Shown: piece after piece, positions 17,608 through 26,800 of the stretch
Position numbering within the stretch: position 1 is the first letter of the stretch
Layout: every line of letters starts with the position of its first letter
DNA from: Armatimonadetes bacterium CG06_land_8_20_14_3_00_66_21
GTDB taxonomy: Bacteria > Armatimonadota > Abditibacteriia > CG2-30-66-41
Assembly: GCA_002779825.1 (NCBI GenBank)
Contig: PEVN01000376.1
Span: 1 to 38,529, forward strand
Direction of reading: 5' to 3'
Length of the DNA stretch: 38,529 nucleotides
Notes under the pieces: generated by a model
What the model was told of the DNA's origin: nothing
Database searches by the model: none
The model's input: only the letters and a program-made list of their open reading frames with translations
Translations under genes and position numbers: made by a program

Positions 17608-19411
17608 CGGGCCCCGCCTCCGCTGACGTAGCCACCTGCGGCCACTCCACTCGGAAGGTCTGGGATCGCCTGGCGAAGCTGCGCAAGGCCGAATAGGAAA
17701 GCGTCGCCCGGCACTCCGCGCAGGCGATCCCCTCTCGGGGCTGCAGCGAGAACTCGGCAGTAAGCGAGCGGCCCGGCCGCAGTTGCGCCCATTCCGGCCG
17801 ACCGACGGCCGAGATCGCCACTCCGGCGTCTGAGGTCACGCCGAGGCGCACGCGCTGAACGGCAGCGCCGCCCAGGCTCTTCACTCGCACCCGCACCCGC
17901 CGCTCGCCGTCTCGTCCGGCCGCAGGCAGGATCTCGTGCGCCAACAGCAGCTCAAAGCCGGCGGAACTGGCGGAGGACAGATGCTCAATGGCCTGCAGAA
18001 CCTCCCCCGACAGGGCGTCGGCGGTGAGTGGCGGCAAGCGGCCGGAGTCGCCCAGGTTGCGCACAGACAGCTCCACTTGTGCCAGCCGGAGAAGAGCTTG
18101 ATGCGACCAGAACTGCACCTTCGAGGAAGTCAACCGGACCGGCGCCAGGAGGTTGGCGATCCCCCTCCGCGCGTCGGCCAGTGGAAGCAGGAGGAGCCTG
18201 CTATCCGCAGAGGAGAGCCTCGCTCCGTCGGGAAGGTGGTTGAGCTGCGCCTGGAGGTCGCCCATTGTTCGGTACGCCAGGTACGAATGATCGGTCAACC
18301 GCAGCCCGAGCACGTGGTCCGCCGGCAGCGCTGCGCGTACTGTCAGAGCCGTTCTGTCACCGTTGGCAATCATCGGCGGCAGCTCGGTGTCGGCCACCCA
18401 GCGCCCGCCGCGGTCGAGGAGCTGGCTTCGCGGCATGTAGCTCCCGCGGGGCAAGGCGATAGACCAGACCGTGCTGAGGGGGGCGTCTCCGGCGCCGGAG
18501 GCGGCCACGGCTACGCCTCCAGCGTAGCGACCTGCCACTGCCTTGAGCGGCTCAGGCGCAGACACGGACAGCCGGACGTGGCGCATTTCGCACGTCTGCC
18601 CGAGAAGTCGAGTCAGCCCCAACAGCGCCGCGAACTGCGGCTCGGCAGGATCCGGACCGGCAAACGTCGGCGCGATCCCCACCGCGTTGGTCTCCGTCAG
18701 GCGACAGAACCAGTCGAACAGAGTGGGCGCGGTGTCCGCCGCCGACACCGGGTAGCACATCAACACGGGAACGACGGGCTCACTCCCGGCGCGCTCGGCG
18801 AGGGCGGTCTCCAGTCGGCCGCGCTCGAGTCGGTCCCCGGCAGGCAGCTCAACCACAGAGAATTGAGGCCAAGCAACAGCCGGTAGCACCCCCTCACCGA
18901 GTCGGACGCGCAGGCGGTTTTCGGCCGGAAGGGCGGACCCGGCCTCGGCGGACGCACGGCGTCCGTGCGCGGCGCTACCGGGGACGCTGTATCCGGCAGG
19001 CACCTCGAACAGCACTCCCTCCGGCAGCGCCCTCCCGCCAAGCCGACCGTACGCCTCCGCCCAGTCCGGGCCTCCGAGGCTGATCAGAGACAAGACGCCC
19101 GCTTCCTGCAGCGCCTGGACGCCCGCGGCCAGGGGGACGACAGCCGCCTCCTGCCAGCCGTTTTCGGGAGGCACGAACCGGACCAGATCGCCCCCAGCCT
19201 CCGCGAACCGCTGCAGCGCCGCGGGAGACGGCAGGCCGCGCACCCCGACCCCGTAGCACAGCGGCCCAAACCGCCCTTGCGCCGCCGTTGCGTCAACAAC
19301 AGCAGAAACGGTCGGCGGCGCGTCACTCGCCACACCCGATCGTGTCGACAAGCAGCACAGAGCGAGGCGGGCGGTCACGCAGAGCAACCGGCAGTGTCGG
19401 TGCTGGCGCAT
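17600..19411 (-). CDS. Large secreted protein of unknown function
   Basis: This 603-aa protein has an N-terminal basic head and hydrophobic stretch (residues about 1-28) consistent with export. I do not recognise the family. The first half alternates strands and helices (FGPLCYGVGVRGLP, AEAGGDLVRFVPPENGW, GVLSLISLGGPDWAEAYG), in the manner of a TIM-barrel hydrolase-like domain. The second half is beta-rich, ending in an Ig-like segment with VRVRVKSLGGAAVQRVRLGV. No catalytic pair can be assigned. The start follows GTGATCCCCCC directly, the same context as the lipoprotein gene. It lies 7 nt after DUF951 and overlaps YkgJ by 8 nt, so the three genes form a tight operon. A sugar-binding or glycosidase-like role is only a guess. 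Confidence 0.75.
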   Translation of the reverse strand: MRQHRHCRLLCVTARLALCCLSTRSGVASDAPPTVSAVVDATAAQGRFGPLCYGVGVRGLPSPAALQRFAEAGGDLVRFVPPENGWQEAAVVPLAAGVQALQEAGVLSLISLGGPDWAEAYGRLGGRALPEGVLFEVPAGYSVPGSAAHGRRASAEAGSALPAENRLRVRLGEGVLPAVAWPQFSVVELPAGDRLERGRLETALAERAGSEPVVPVLMCYPVSAADTAPTLFDWFCRLTETNAVGIAPTFAGPDPAEPQFAALLGLTRLLGQTCEMRHVRLSVSAPEPLKAVAGRYAGGVAVAASGAGDAPLSTVWSIALPRGSYMPRSQLLDRGGRWVADTELPPMIANGDRTALTVRAALPADHVLGLRLTDHSYLAYRTMGDLQAQLNHLPDGARLSSADSRLLLLPLADARRGIANLLAPVRLTSSKVQFWSHQALLRLAQVELSVRNLGDSGRLPPLTADALSGEVLQAIEHLSSASSAGFELLLAHEILPAAGRDGERRVRVRVKSLGGAAVQRVRLGVTSDAGVAISAVGRPEWAQLRPGRSLTAEFSLQPREGIACAECRATLSYSALRSFARRSQTFRVEWPQVATSAEAGPDA

Positions 19412-19418
19412 GGGGGGA

Positions 19419-19628
19419 TCACGGCTCAGGCGGTGACACGCCAGGGCGGAGGCACTTCAGCCCGGCGAGGAACTTCTCCCGGGGGAGCAGGAGACGACGG
19501 CCGCAGCCGAGGCATTCGATCCGGACATCGGTGCCCTTCCTCAGAATCCTCCACGCATTCTGGCCGCACGCGTGAGGCTTGCGCATCTCTGCTTCGTCTC
19601 CTACATTCAGCCTGACGTAGCCTTTCAT
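19419..19628 (-). CDS. DUF951 family small zinc-ribbon-like protein
   Basis: A 69-aa protein is predicted, normal length for DUF951. The family pattern is clear: a [18 protein letters not shown] start, then the basic centre [19 protein letters not shown], and the [12 protein letters not shown] end. Two cysteine sites (HACG and CLGCGR) suggest a metal or nucleic-acid-binding ribbon; no function is established. The start is the ATG before KGYVRLNV; a longer frame upstream would add a Cys/Pro-rich leader without family resemblance. It is the first gene behind a near-consensus promoter and leads into the secreted protein 7 nt later. In other bacteria DUF951 tends to sit beside housekeeping genes, so this neighbourhood is unusual. 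Confidence 0.85.
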   Translation of the reverse strand: MKGYVRLNVGDEAEMRKPHACGQNAWRILRKGTDVRIECLGCGRRLLLPREKFLAGLKCLRPGVSPPEP

Positions 19629-19712
19629 CGTGCACTCGTGGGGGCACAGAGCGGAAGCTCTCGGCGCACAACCGGGGAGCGCCCCGCAAACGCGCTGCGG
19701 CATGGCGGGGCT

Positions 19713-19741
19713 ATTCTATTCCCCCCGGGTTCGCCTGTCAA
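19713..19741 (-). promoter_or_regulatory. Near-consensus sigma-70 promoter of the DUF951 operon
   Basis: On the minus strand a perfect TTGACA and TAGAAT are separated by exactly 17 nt. Transcription would start near 19706, giving a leader of about 78 nt before the DUF951 ATG. Confidence 0.8.
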
Positions 19742-19893
19742 CCGCCGGCACGCCGGCTGAGGAGACCTCCGGCGCCACCTGCGGACCCGGAAGGGCAACT
19801 GACGCCGATATTTCGCGGCACCGGCAACTTCCCTCTCGGGGCCTTGTCTATCTGTTCATCCCTTCAGTTCGGCAGTACGGAGAGGAGTCCGAC

Positions 19894-20682
19894 ATGCGTA
19901 GCACTAACCGGCGAGGGTTCACCCTCATAGAACTACTAGTTGTCATCGCCATCATCGCCATCCTGGCCGCGATTCTGTTCCCGGTCTTCGCTCGGGCCAG
20001 GGAGAAGGCCCGACAGACCAGTTGCCTGTCGAACGAGAAACAGATCGGTCTCTCGTGGATCATGTACGCGGACGACTACGACGAGACAGTCGTGGACTCA
20101 GATCCGCTCTACTATGCAGACCCGCAGCCTGGTGGCATTATGAACGGGTGGGAGGGCGCCATCCTTCCCTACGTCAAGAACCTGCAGATGTTCGTGTGCC
20201 CGTCCCACAAGGACTGGGCGCCGTACCCCCTCACTTACGGCAACGCAACGATGCCATCCGGCTACGACGCATCCAAGGACAAGGCCGGCTACGGGTACAA
20301 CGGTGCGTACTGGGCCGTGGGAGACCCACCGACGGCCTTCGACGGGCCCTACGATGCCGCGGCGAAGAAGCGGCTCGACGGCATCGGGCTATCGCAGATC
20401 GTGGACAGCTCCAAGGTGCTGATGGCCGCCGACTCCGCGAACGGCAACACGGCAGGTAGGCAGGGAGCGGACGAGCTGGGCGACTGCATGCGGTGCGGAG
20501 GCACCCTAGGGAATTCCGATCCGTGGAACCAGGGAAAGGACTACTATCCCGAGTACCGCCACAACGGCGGCTTCAACATGGTCTTCGCCGATGGGCACGC
20601 CAAGTTCCGCCAGGGAGGCCGCCTACCCGAGGGTGTCTGGACCATCGGCACGGAAGCTGAGGATGGGAAGCCGGACCTGTAG
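19894..20682 (+). CDS. Type IV prepilin-like / pseudopilin with FADGHAK C-terminal motif
   Basis: This 262-aa surface protein has a short basic leader (MRSTNRRG) cut before [18 protein letters not shown]. The [14 protein letters not shown] block and [13 protein letters not shown] follow, the textbook Armatimonadota pseudopilin start. The globular domain is Tyr/Asp-rich and ends with [15 protein letters not shown], the DG-type end shared with the prepilin at 12580. AGAGGAG lies 6 nt before the ATG, so this start is well supported although the frame is open further upstream. A strong terminator follows within 40 nt, so it is probably monocistronic. It could form a minor pilin or a secretion pseudopilin; no assembly genes are nearby. 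Confidence 0.92.
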   Translation: MRSTNRRGFTLIELLVVIAIIAILAAILFPVFARAREKARQTSCLSNEKQIGLSWIMYADDYDETVVDSDPLYYADPQPGGIMNGWEGAILPYVKNLQMFVCPSHKDWAPYPLTYGNATMPSGYDASKDKAGYGYNGAYWAVGDPPTAFDGPYDAAAKKRLDGIGLSQIVDSSKVLMAADSANGNTAGRQGADELGDCMRCGGTLGNSDPWNQGKDYYPEYRHNGGFNMVFADGHAKFRQGGRLPEGVWTIGTEAEDGKPDL

Positions 20683-20720
20683 CGGCCCAACCGCTCTGCA
20701 AAGCCACGAACAATGCCAAG

Positions 20721-20757
20721 CGATCCGGACTGCGCAAGCAGCCCGGATCGTCTGTTT
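20721..20757 (+). terminator. Rho-independent terminator after the prepilin
   Basis: An 8-bp stem (CGATCCGG/CCGGATCG) continues, after a single mismatch, into CTGC/GCAG closed by a GCAA tetraloop. TCTGTTTT follows at once. It lies 38 nt after the prepilin stop. Confidence 0.88.
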
Positions 20758-20833
20758 TGGTGTGACCGGCAGGCCAGCCGGCGGGACCAGAGCGGCTCTG
20801 CGCAGGTGCGAGACTGCTCACGGGTCCGACCGG

Positions 20834-20862
20834 TTGACAAAGCCCCGTCCAGACTGTATGCT
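20834..20862 (+). promoter_or_regulatory. Near-consensus sigma-70 promoter of the kinase-methyltransferase unit
   Basis: A perfect TTGACA and TATGCT are separated by 17 nt, directly after the prepilin terminator. Transcription would start near 20869, leaving a leader of about 128 nt before the kinase ATG. Confidence 0.8.
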
Positions 20863-20887
20863 TTATCGGTTTGGGGCATGGCGATTT

Positions 20888-20944
20888 CCTGAAGGGGACG
20901 TGTCCTGCTTGTCTCAACGCCTCTTCAGGGGTGGCTTGCCACAC
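20888..20944 (+). other. Structured leader of the histidine-kinase transcript
   Basis: Within the 5' leader, CCTGAAG (20888) can pair with CTTCAGG (20923) around an inner GGAC/GTCC arm. A second arm GTGGC-TT-GCCAC follows at 20931-20942. It matches no riboswitch class I know. The open frame running through it is judged non-coding. Confidence 0.35.
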
Positions 20945-20996
20945 CCGGCGATATGCAGCCTCGTGTGGCCACGGTGCCGAGATCGAGAAGCAAACC

Positions 20997-22376
20997 ATGA
21001 GCGGTCAGCCTGTGACGATGCCCTCCGCCGAAAGCCTCGCCGCGTTGGCGGCTCTGCGCGAGCGTCAGTTGCGCGCCGTCCTGCAGATCAGCGAGGCGAC
21101 GCACTCGAAGACCAACCTGGACGACCTGATCAGGGACTGCCTCCAGGTCGCCTTGGACACGGCGGACGCGAGCGCCGGGTCGGTGATTCTGTACGACCCC
21201 AAGAAGGAGAAGCTGGTCTTCACGTACGTGATCGGCCCCGCGGCACCGATGCTGACGGGCCTCGAACTGGCGCCCGACCAGGGCATCTGTGGGCAGGTCT
21301 TCCAGACGGGACAGCCGCTCATCACCGACGATCCCACCAAAGAGCAGCGGCACCTCACGAGCGTGGGCGAACAAGTCCACTACGTCACCAAGAACATGGT
21401 GTCGGTGCCACTCCGAAGCTCCGATGGCGCTGCCATCGGCGTCATGCAGGTGCTCAACAAGAAGGCGACCAACTTCGATCAGCACGACCTCGAGGTCCTC
21501 ACCATCTTGGGCGCGCAGGCGGCCAGCGCCATCGAGAGCGCGCGGCTGCATGAGGAAGCCAAGAAGGCCGTCGTCGTCAACCTGATGGGCGACATCAGCC
21601 ACGACATCAAGAACCTGATCACGCCCGTCACCACCTGCACCCAGACCCTTGAAATGCTCTTCGACGGCATGTTCGAGGACGTGGACCGCATCCTCGGCGA
21701 GAATAGGGACCAAGTTCCCGAGATGGTCGAACAACTGGAGCAGGCCTGGGAGTTCCTGCGGTCCTTCTACAAGGAAGCAGTCGAGATGATCCTCGAGGGG
21801 TCCACTGCTACCCAGGACCGGGTCCGCGAGATCGCCGACTGCGTGAAGGGCATCGTCTCGGAGCCGCACTTCGAGCCCACCGTTGTCAACGAGATCGTGG
21901 AGCGCGTCAGGAAGCCGCTGAAGGTCGTTGCCGACAAGAACGGCGTCACCTTGGTTACCGACGACCCGGGCGACGTGCCGCCGACGCTCATCGATCAAAA
22001 GCAGCTCTACAACGCCATTTACAATCTCATCAACAACGGTATCCCGGAAACGCCCGCCGGTGGCAGCATCAGCGTGAAGACGTATGCGAAGCTCGACGGC
22101 GAGTTCCCCGAGGGCAGCTATGTCGCCATCGACGTGGCCGACACGGGCAAGGGAATGCCACCAGAAGTCAAGCAGCGCCTGTTCACGGAGAATGCCATCA
22201 GCACGAAGCCCGGCGGCACCGGGCTAGGCACCCGAATCGTCAAGAACGCAGTCGACGCCCACGGCGGCGTCATCACGGTCGAGAGTGAACAGGGCAAAGG
22301 CACCACGTTCTTTATGAAGCTGCCGCTGCGCAGTGAGCCCGAACCAGAAGGCAACGGTGGGAACGACGGCTCCTGA
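20997..22376 (+). CDS. Orphan GAF-domain sensor histidine kinase
   Basis: This 459-aa soluble kinase has an N-terminal GAF sensor (about 25-175, with GSVILYDPKKEKLVF and GICGQVFQTGQPL). The H-box GDISHDIKN has phospho-accepting H202. After that comes an unusually long acidic helical stretch (about 215-310) before the ATPase domain, with N-box NAIYNLINNGIPETP, G1 DTGKGMP and G2 GTGLGTRIV. GAGAAG lies 6 nt before the chosen ATG; the frame is open about 40 codons further upstream but that part lies in a structured leader. There is no transmembrane segment, so it should sense an internal cue. No response regulator is adjacent. The end overlaps the methyltransferase gene by 44 nt. Confidence 0.9.
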   Translation: MSGQPVTMPSAESLAALAALRERQLRAVLQISEATHSKTNLDDLIRDCLQVALDTADASAGSVILYDPKKEKLVFTYVIGPAAPMLTGLELAPDQGICGQVFQTGQPLITDDPTKEQRHLTSVGEQVHYVTKNMVSVPLRSSDGAAIGVMQVLNKKATNFDQHDLEVLTILGAQAASAIESARLHEEAKKAVVVNLMGDISHDIKNLITPVTTCTQTLEMLFDGMFEDVDRILGENRDQVPEMVEQLEQAWEFLRSFYKEAVEMILEGSTATQDRVREIADCVKGIVSEPHFEPTVVNEIVERVRKPLKVVADKNGVTLVTDDPGDVPPTLIDQKQLYNAIYNLINNGIPETPAGGSISVKTYAKLDGEFPEGSYVAIDVADTGKGMPPEVKQRLFTENAISTKPGGTGLGTRIVKNAVDAHGGVITVESEQGKGTTFFMKLPLRSEPEPEGNGGNDGS

Positions 22377-23280
22377 CGCAAGACCCGAGGCTGCCCGCGC
22401 TACCCCCTCCCCGCCTCGCGACAAGGGCGTCCACCCTCGGAACTCCCTGAACGACCTCAGCGGCAGGCAGTGGCTGCGCTTCACCCGCTCGTGGGACGTG
22501 TGGGACTCCAAGCGCTACCACCAGAACCGCAACACGGAACTGCATCCCGCCCGTTACCCGGAGGAGATGGTCCGCGAGTTCGTCCAGTTCTTCACCAAGG
22601 CGGGAGAGTGGGTGTTGGACCCATTCGCGGGTTCCGGCGCCACCTTGGTGGCGTGCAGTGAGTTGGGCCGGAGTGCAGTCGGAGTCGAGGTCAGCCCCAA
22701 GTACGCCCACCTTGCCCGAAGCCGGCTCGCACAGTTGGCCCTGGGCTCCGAGAGGCATGTGATCGAGGGCGACGCGCGTAGCGCGTTGGCGCCCGAGTTC
22801 TGGGGGGCGCTGAGTGCGGCAAACATCGAGCACGAAGACGGACTCCCGCTCTTCGACTTTGTCATGACCTCACCGCCCTACTGGAACATGCTCCGCACAA
22901 GCCGGGGCGGCGTCAAGTCCACGCACAAGGAGCGCGCCGAACAGGGGCTCGACACGCACTACTCCGACAGCGACCTCGACTTAGGCAACGTCGCGGACTA
23001 CGACCAGTTCGTGGAGGCGATCGGTGGCGTGTTCGATGGTCTGCACCCGCTCCTGCGCCAGCGGCGGTACTTGGTCTGCGTGGTCCAGAACCTCCGCGCG
23101 CCCGAGGGCGAGGTGAAGCCGCTGGCGTGGGACCTGTGCCGCCGTCTCTCGCAGACCTATCTCTTCCAGGGCGAGAAGATCTGGTGCCAGAACACGAAGA
23201 AGCTCGGCATCTGGGGGTATCCGACGACCTTTGTGCCGAACTACCATCACCACTACTGCCTCATCTTCCGGAAGGTCTAA
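22333..23280 (+). CDS. DNA N4-cytosine/N6-adenine methyltransferase with permuted motif order
   Basis: This 315-aa amino-methyltransferase has the AdoMet motif DPFAGSGAT at 96-104, preceded by HPARYPEEMV at 71-80. The catalytic motif IV TSPPYW comes later, at 179-184. In the usual PF01555-type enzymes SPPYW comes first and DPFAGSG last, so this order is permuted. SPPYW is compatible with N4-cytosine or N6-adenine methylation. The gene begins with GTG inside the kinase gene; GTG 22357, 8 nt after AGAAGG, is an equally good start and shortens the protein by 8 residues. No restriction endonuclease is nearby, so it looks like an orphan. Residues 10-30 are low-complexity. Modification of RNA is a less likely alternative. 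Confidence 0.85.
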   Translation: MSPNQKATVGTTAPDARPEAARATPSPPRDKGVHPRNSLNDLSGRQWLRFTRSWDVWDSKRYHQNRNTELHPARYPEEMVREFVQFFTKAGEWVLDPFAGSGATLVACSELGRSAVGVEVSPKYAHLARSRLAQLALGSERHVIEGDARSALAPEFWGALSAANIEHEDGLPLFDFVMTSPPYWNMLRTSRGGVKSTHKERAEQGLDTHYSDSDLDLGNVADYDQFVEAIGGVFDGLHPLLRQRRYLVCVVQNLRAPEGEVKPLAWDLCRRLSQTYLFQGEKIWCQNTKKLGIWGYPTTFVPNYHHHYCLIFRKV

Positions 23281-23343
23281 GGTGACTCCCGCGGCCGCCA
23301 ACGCACCCCTCTCCCCTTCTCGCGCCGCCCCGGAGGGCCCAAC

Positions 23344-23808
23344 ATGATCGCCGCTCCGCACGCCGCGATAGGCGCCGCCATTGGCGTGGCCGTCGGTGAC
23401 CCGGTGGGGGGATTCGTGCTGGGTTTTGTCAGCCACTTTCTGGGCGACAGGACGCCGCACACCGAGTCCACCACGTTCTACGGCAAATCCCCTCGGCTCT
23501 GGAAGCAGCGGTTCCGTTGGTTCCTGGTAGATGCCGTCGCCACAGTCGCCCTGATGGGCTGCCTGCTCTGGCGGCACGCGCATTTTCACTCGGCCTTCTG
23601 GGGAATGCTCGGCGGCCTAGGCCCGGACCTGATTACCAACATCCCTTGGCTGGGAGACCGCCTGTCGCCGCATTGGGGCTTCCGGCAGTTCCGCACGTTC
23701 CATCACTGGACCCACTGCAACCTGCCCAAAGTGCAGTGGAAGCTCGGCGTCATGACCCAAGTGATCGCGCTGGCTATCAGCGTCGCCTACCTGCTGTACA
23801 CCCGATAG
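23344..23808 (+). CDS. Small His-rich integral membrane protein
   Basis: A 154-aa membrane protein with about three hydrophobic segments (residues about 5-33, 60-77 and 133-151). Histidines and acidic residues lie at conserved-looking places: APHAAIG at the start, HFLGDRTPHTES, GGLGPDLITN and RTFHHWTHC. This arrangement resembles the membrane-bound metal-dependent hydrolase-like proteins (YdjM/DUF457 type), but the match is by eye and uncertain. GGAGG lies about 9 nt before the ATG. It follows the methyltransferase after 63 nt on the same strand and may be the third gene of that unit. Confidence 0.6.
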   Translation: MIAAPHAAIGAAIGVAVGDPVGGFVLGFVSHFLGDRTPHTESTTFYGKSPRLWKQRFRWFLVDAVATVALMGCLLWRHAHFHSAFWGMLGGLGPDLITNIPWLGDRLSPHWGFRQFRTFHHWTHCNLPKVQWKLGVMTQVIALAISVAYLLYTR

Positions 23809-23827
23809 CTCGCCGCCCACCACTCGG

Positions 23828-26800
23828 CTATCGCACCACAAACGTCGCCTCGCCGGCGAGGCCGGCATGCGGCGCCGTGGCGGTGATCGTGTACCGGCCG
23901 GTCGGCGCGCTGATCGGCACCAAGGCCTCGACCGCGCACACTCCGCCCTCAGTCGCCCGCGCGCCGCCGAGGCGGTCGTATCGGCTGCCCTCGGGGCCGA
24001 CGACGGCAAGGTTGAGCAAGAAGCTGCCCTTCGCGGGAGCGGCGGCCGCTTGCATCGCCACCGTGTACCGCAGCGCTTCGCCGCGCTTCACCTCGCCGGT
24101 TGCCACACCGACCGCCACCTTCGTTGGGCGCTTCTCGTAGATACCGACCACCCTCGCGCCGCGGCCGGGGAGGGTCTGCTTGAGTGTCACTGCCCCTCCG
24201 CCGGAGACGGCCTCGCCAATGGTCTGATCCGTGGTCAGGTCCACCACCCAGCCTGGGCGGAATCCCCAGTCGCTCAGTTCGACGGCGACCGGCTGGGCGT
24301 CGGCGTGGTGGTTGACGATCAGCACGCAGGCACTGTCCATGTTCCCGCGGACGCCGACGTCAGTGTGGAGTGCGTTGGCAGTCACGCGCACGCCGACCGA
24401 GCCTTCCGTGCGTCGCAGCAAGGGAAGCACGTCCCTTGCTGTCTCGGCCACCAGTTTTGGCCACGCCCTCGGGTCGTCTCCCTCCACCGCATTCCGGCAG
24501 ACATCCTCGATGCCCTCTTCAGTGCCGCCAACACGCCCGTTGCCGAACGGCACCCCTTGCCGGTCGCCGGTGAACTCCGCCGGCCATTCGAGCGCCTGCC
24601 CGTGCTCGTCCACGGTCGGCAGCCCGTCGAAGACCACCGCGCCGCCTTGCCGCACCCACTCGATCAGCTTCTGCTGCGCGTCCCGCCGGAGGGCGTCGGC
24701 GCCGATCACAAACAGCACCTCCAGCGAACCAGGCAGTCCCTCAGTCAGGATCTCTTCGTGGATCACGTCTGCATCGCCCACGGCCTGAGCGAGGATCGAG
24801 AGGGTGTACATCGGGACGTTGTACCCGTTGTAAAGGAGCTGCTGGGTCTCGGGCAGCAACACGCCGACGCGCGCCGGCTGCCGCTGCCAGCGCGTGAGCA
24901 GCGGGCCGATCCGGCGGATGGCGCGCATCGCCTCGCCGCACTTCTCCCACCGTTCGGGACGCGCGGTGGTGCCGCTGCCGAAGGTGCGCAGAATGAACGA
25001 GTTCAGGTAGTCGGCGCCGGCCGCGACGGCCGTGTACGCGCATTCGGCGGAGGCTTCCGCGGGGTTGACCTGGTACGGGTAGTTGCGGTCGTCCAGCTCT
25101 ACGTAGAAGCCCCACGGCTTGCTCAACGCCCTTGAGATGACGCGGCTCTCAGCGAAGCACCAGTTCGCCTGCACGAACCGAATGCGGTCGGAAGTCGGGT
25201 AGAAGTAGGGGTACACGTCGAAGTCGAACCGGTCAGCAGGGCGGGTCCAGCGATAGACATCCTCGAAACCGTCCAGGGCGCGGCCGCTCCCAAACCCCGG
25301 GCTGCAGTAGGTCTGCAGCAAGTCCCACGGCGCGCCCTCGTCTGTCTTGATCTTCTGCCCCACAGCGAAGTCCTTCTCCAGATAAGCGCTGAGGAACCTG
25401 CCGAAGGCGTACTTCGCAGGCGCGTCGTCGCCAAGCGACTTGCGGTCCATGTAGGCATGACCGGTCAACTCGTGGAATGCGGCCTTCGTGGCGTCGCTAT
25501 CATCCAGGCACGCGGGGGTCATGAAGGGCTCGTCGACGTACTTCACGCTCAGCAGGCGCGGCACGTATCGCGCCTGCTCGATGCCGGCCTCCACCCGCTT
25601 GCGCAGTGTCGCCTCGAACTCATCGGCGAACGGGCTCACCCGGTGGGGCCGGTCGCGGCTGTACTCGGTGAACGTGGTGTATTCCAGGATCGACGCCATG
25701 CCGAGGCTGCCCGCCGTTGCCTCGGCGCGGCCCCGCAGCGCAGCGGCGATTCCTCCGCCGGCGTTGGCGCCCAACCCTCCCACCGCGATGGTGTTGAACC
25801 CATGGTCGTACACCTCTCGCACCAAGTCGTCGGTCCGCTCGAAGTCGAACACGTGGCCGCCGTCCATGGTGGGCAGGTACGTGATGATTGGGTAGAAGTC
25901 GTCGCGGCGAAGCGGATCCACCACTTGGCCCTGCAACGTCACCCGTTCGGCGCCGGGCATGGTTAGGGTGGCGGTCACGGGGCCGCTGGCGACGTTAGGG
26001 AGCGTGCCCTCGATTCGCGCTTCCGCGGCGGCTTGAACCTTCCCGGTCCAGAGGGTGCCACTGGGCGCGGACAGCGTTGCCGTGACTTCCGCGTCGAGCG
26101 TTCCCGCCGGCCGATGGACCGTGATCTCGAATCCGAACGGCGAGCCAGGCGCGAACGCCGACTTGCCATACAGCCAGCGCGCCTCGATCCGCGTCATCGC
26201 CGGCGGCTTGTTGGCCGCTGGCGCAGCCGGCAGCTTCCGGTTTGCCAGCCATGCCAGCAGCCGCGCGGCGAACGGCTGCCAGGCGGCGTTGGTCATGAAG
26301 GAACCATCGCCCAGCGCGCTCGGCTGCGCCCAGCCATTGAGCACAAGCACGCGACCGGGTCCGGTCTGCCCCGCAACCAACAGAGGCTGCTTGCCTGCGG
26401 TCAGCAAGAGCGTGGCGTCGGCACGAGGGGCAATCCCGTTGACCTCGCGTACGGTGCCGAAAACCGCGGGGTCGCAACCCGCGGTCAACACGTGGTCCGC
26501 CGCCCGAGCAGGAGTGGCGTTGGCCCGTTGCTGCTTCGCGCCTGGCTCGTACGTCACCGGCAGCAGGTCCGTGAATGCCTTCGGATGCTTGCGCGCGTTG
26601 CCGAAGCTCTGCGGTCCGGTGCACGCGAGTAAGCCGACGCCGCTATGCACTGCGTCGGCGATCCAGTGAAGTTGCTCGGCTGTGAAGACCCACGGGTCCA
26701 CATCGCCCAGCACGATCACGTCGAAGCGGAGCAGCGCCTCCCGCGTCTTGGGGAAGTCCCAGATCGGGAAGTGCAGCCCGTGGAAGGACGAAGTGACGAT

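Noticed and set aside
20871..20996. N-terminal extension of the histidine kinase (frame open from 20871)
   Set aside because: It lies in the folded leader just after the predicted transcription start, lacks family resemblance, and the ATG at 20997 has a ribosome-binding site.
23867..25135. A 422-codon plus-strand frame
   Set aside because: Antisense to the 1246-aa secreted protein; composition is typical of a shadow frame.
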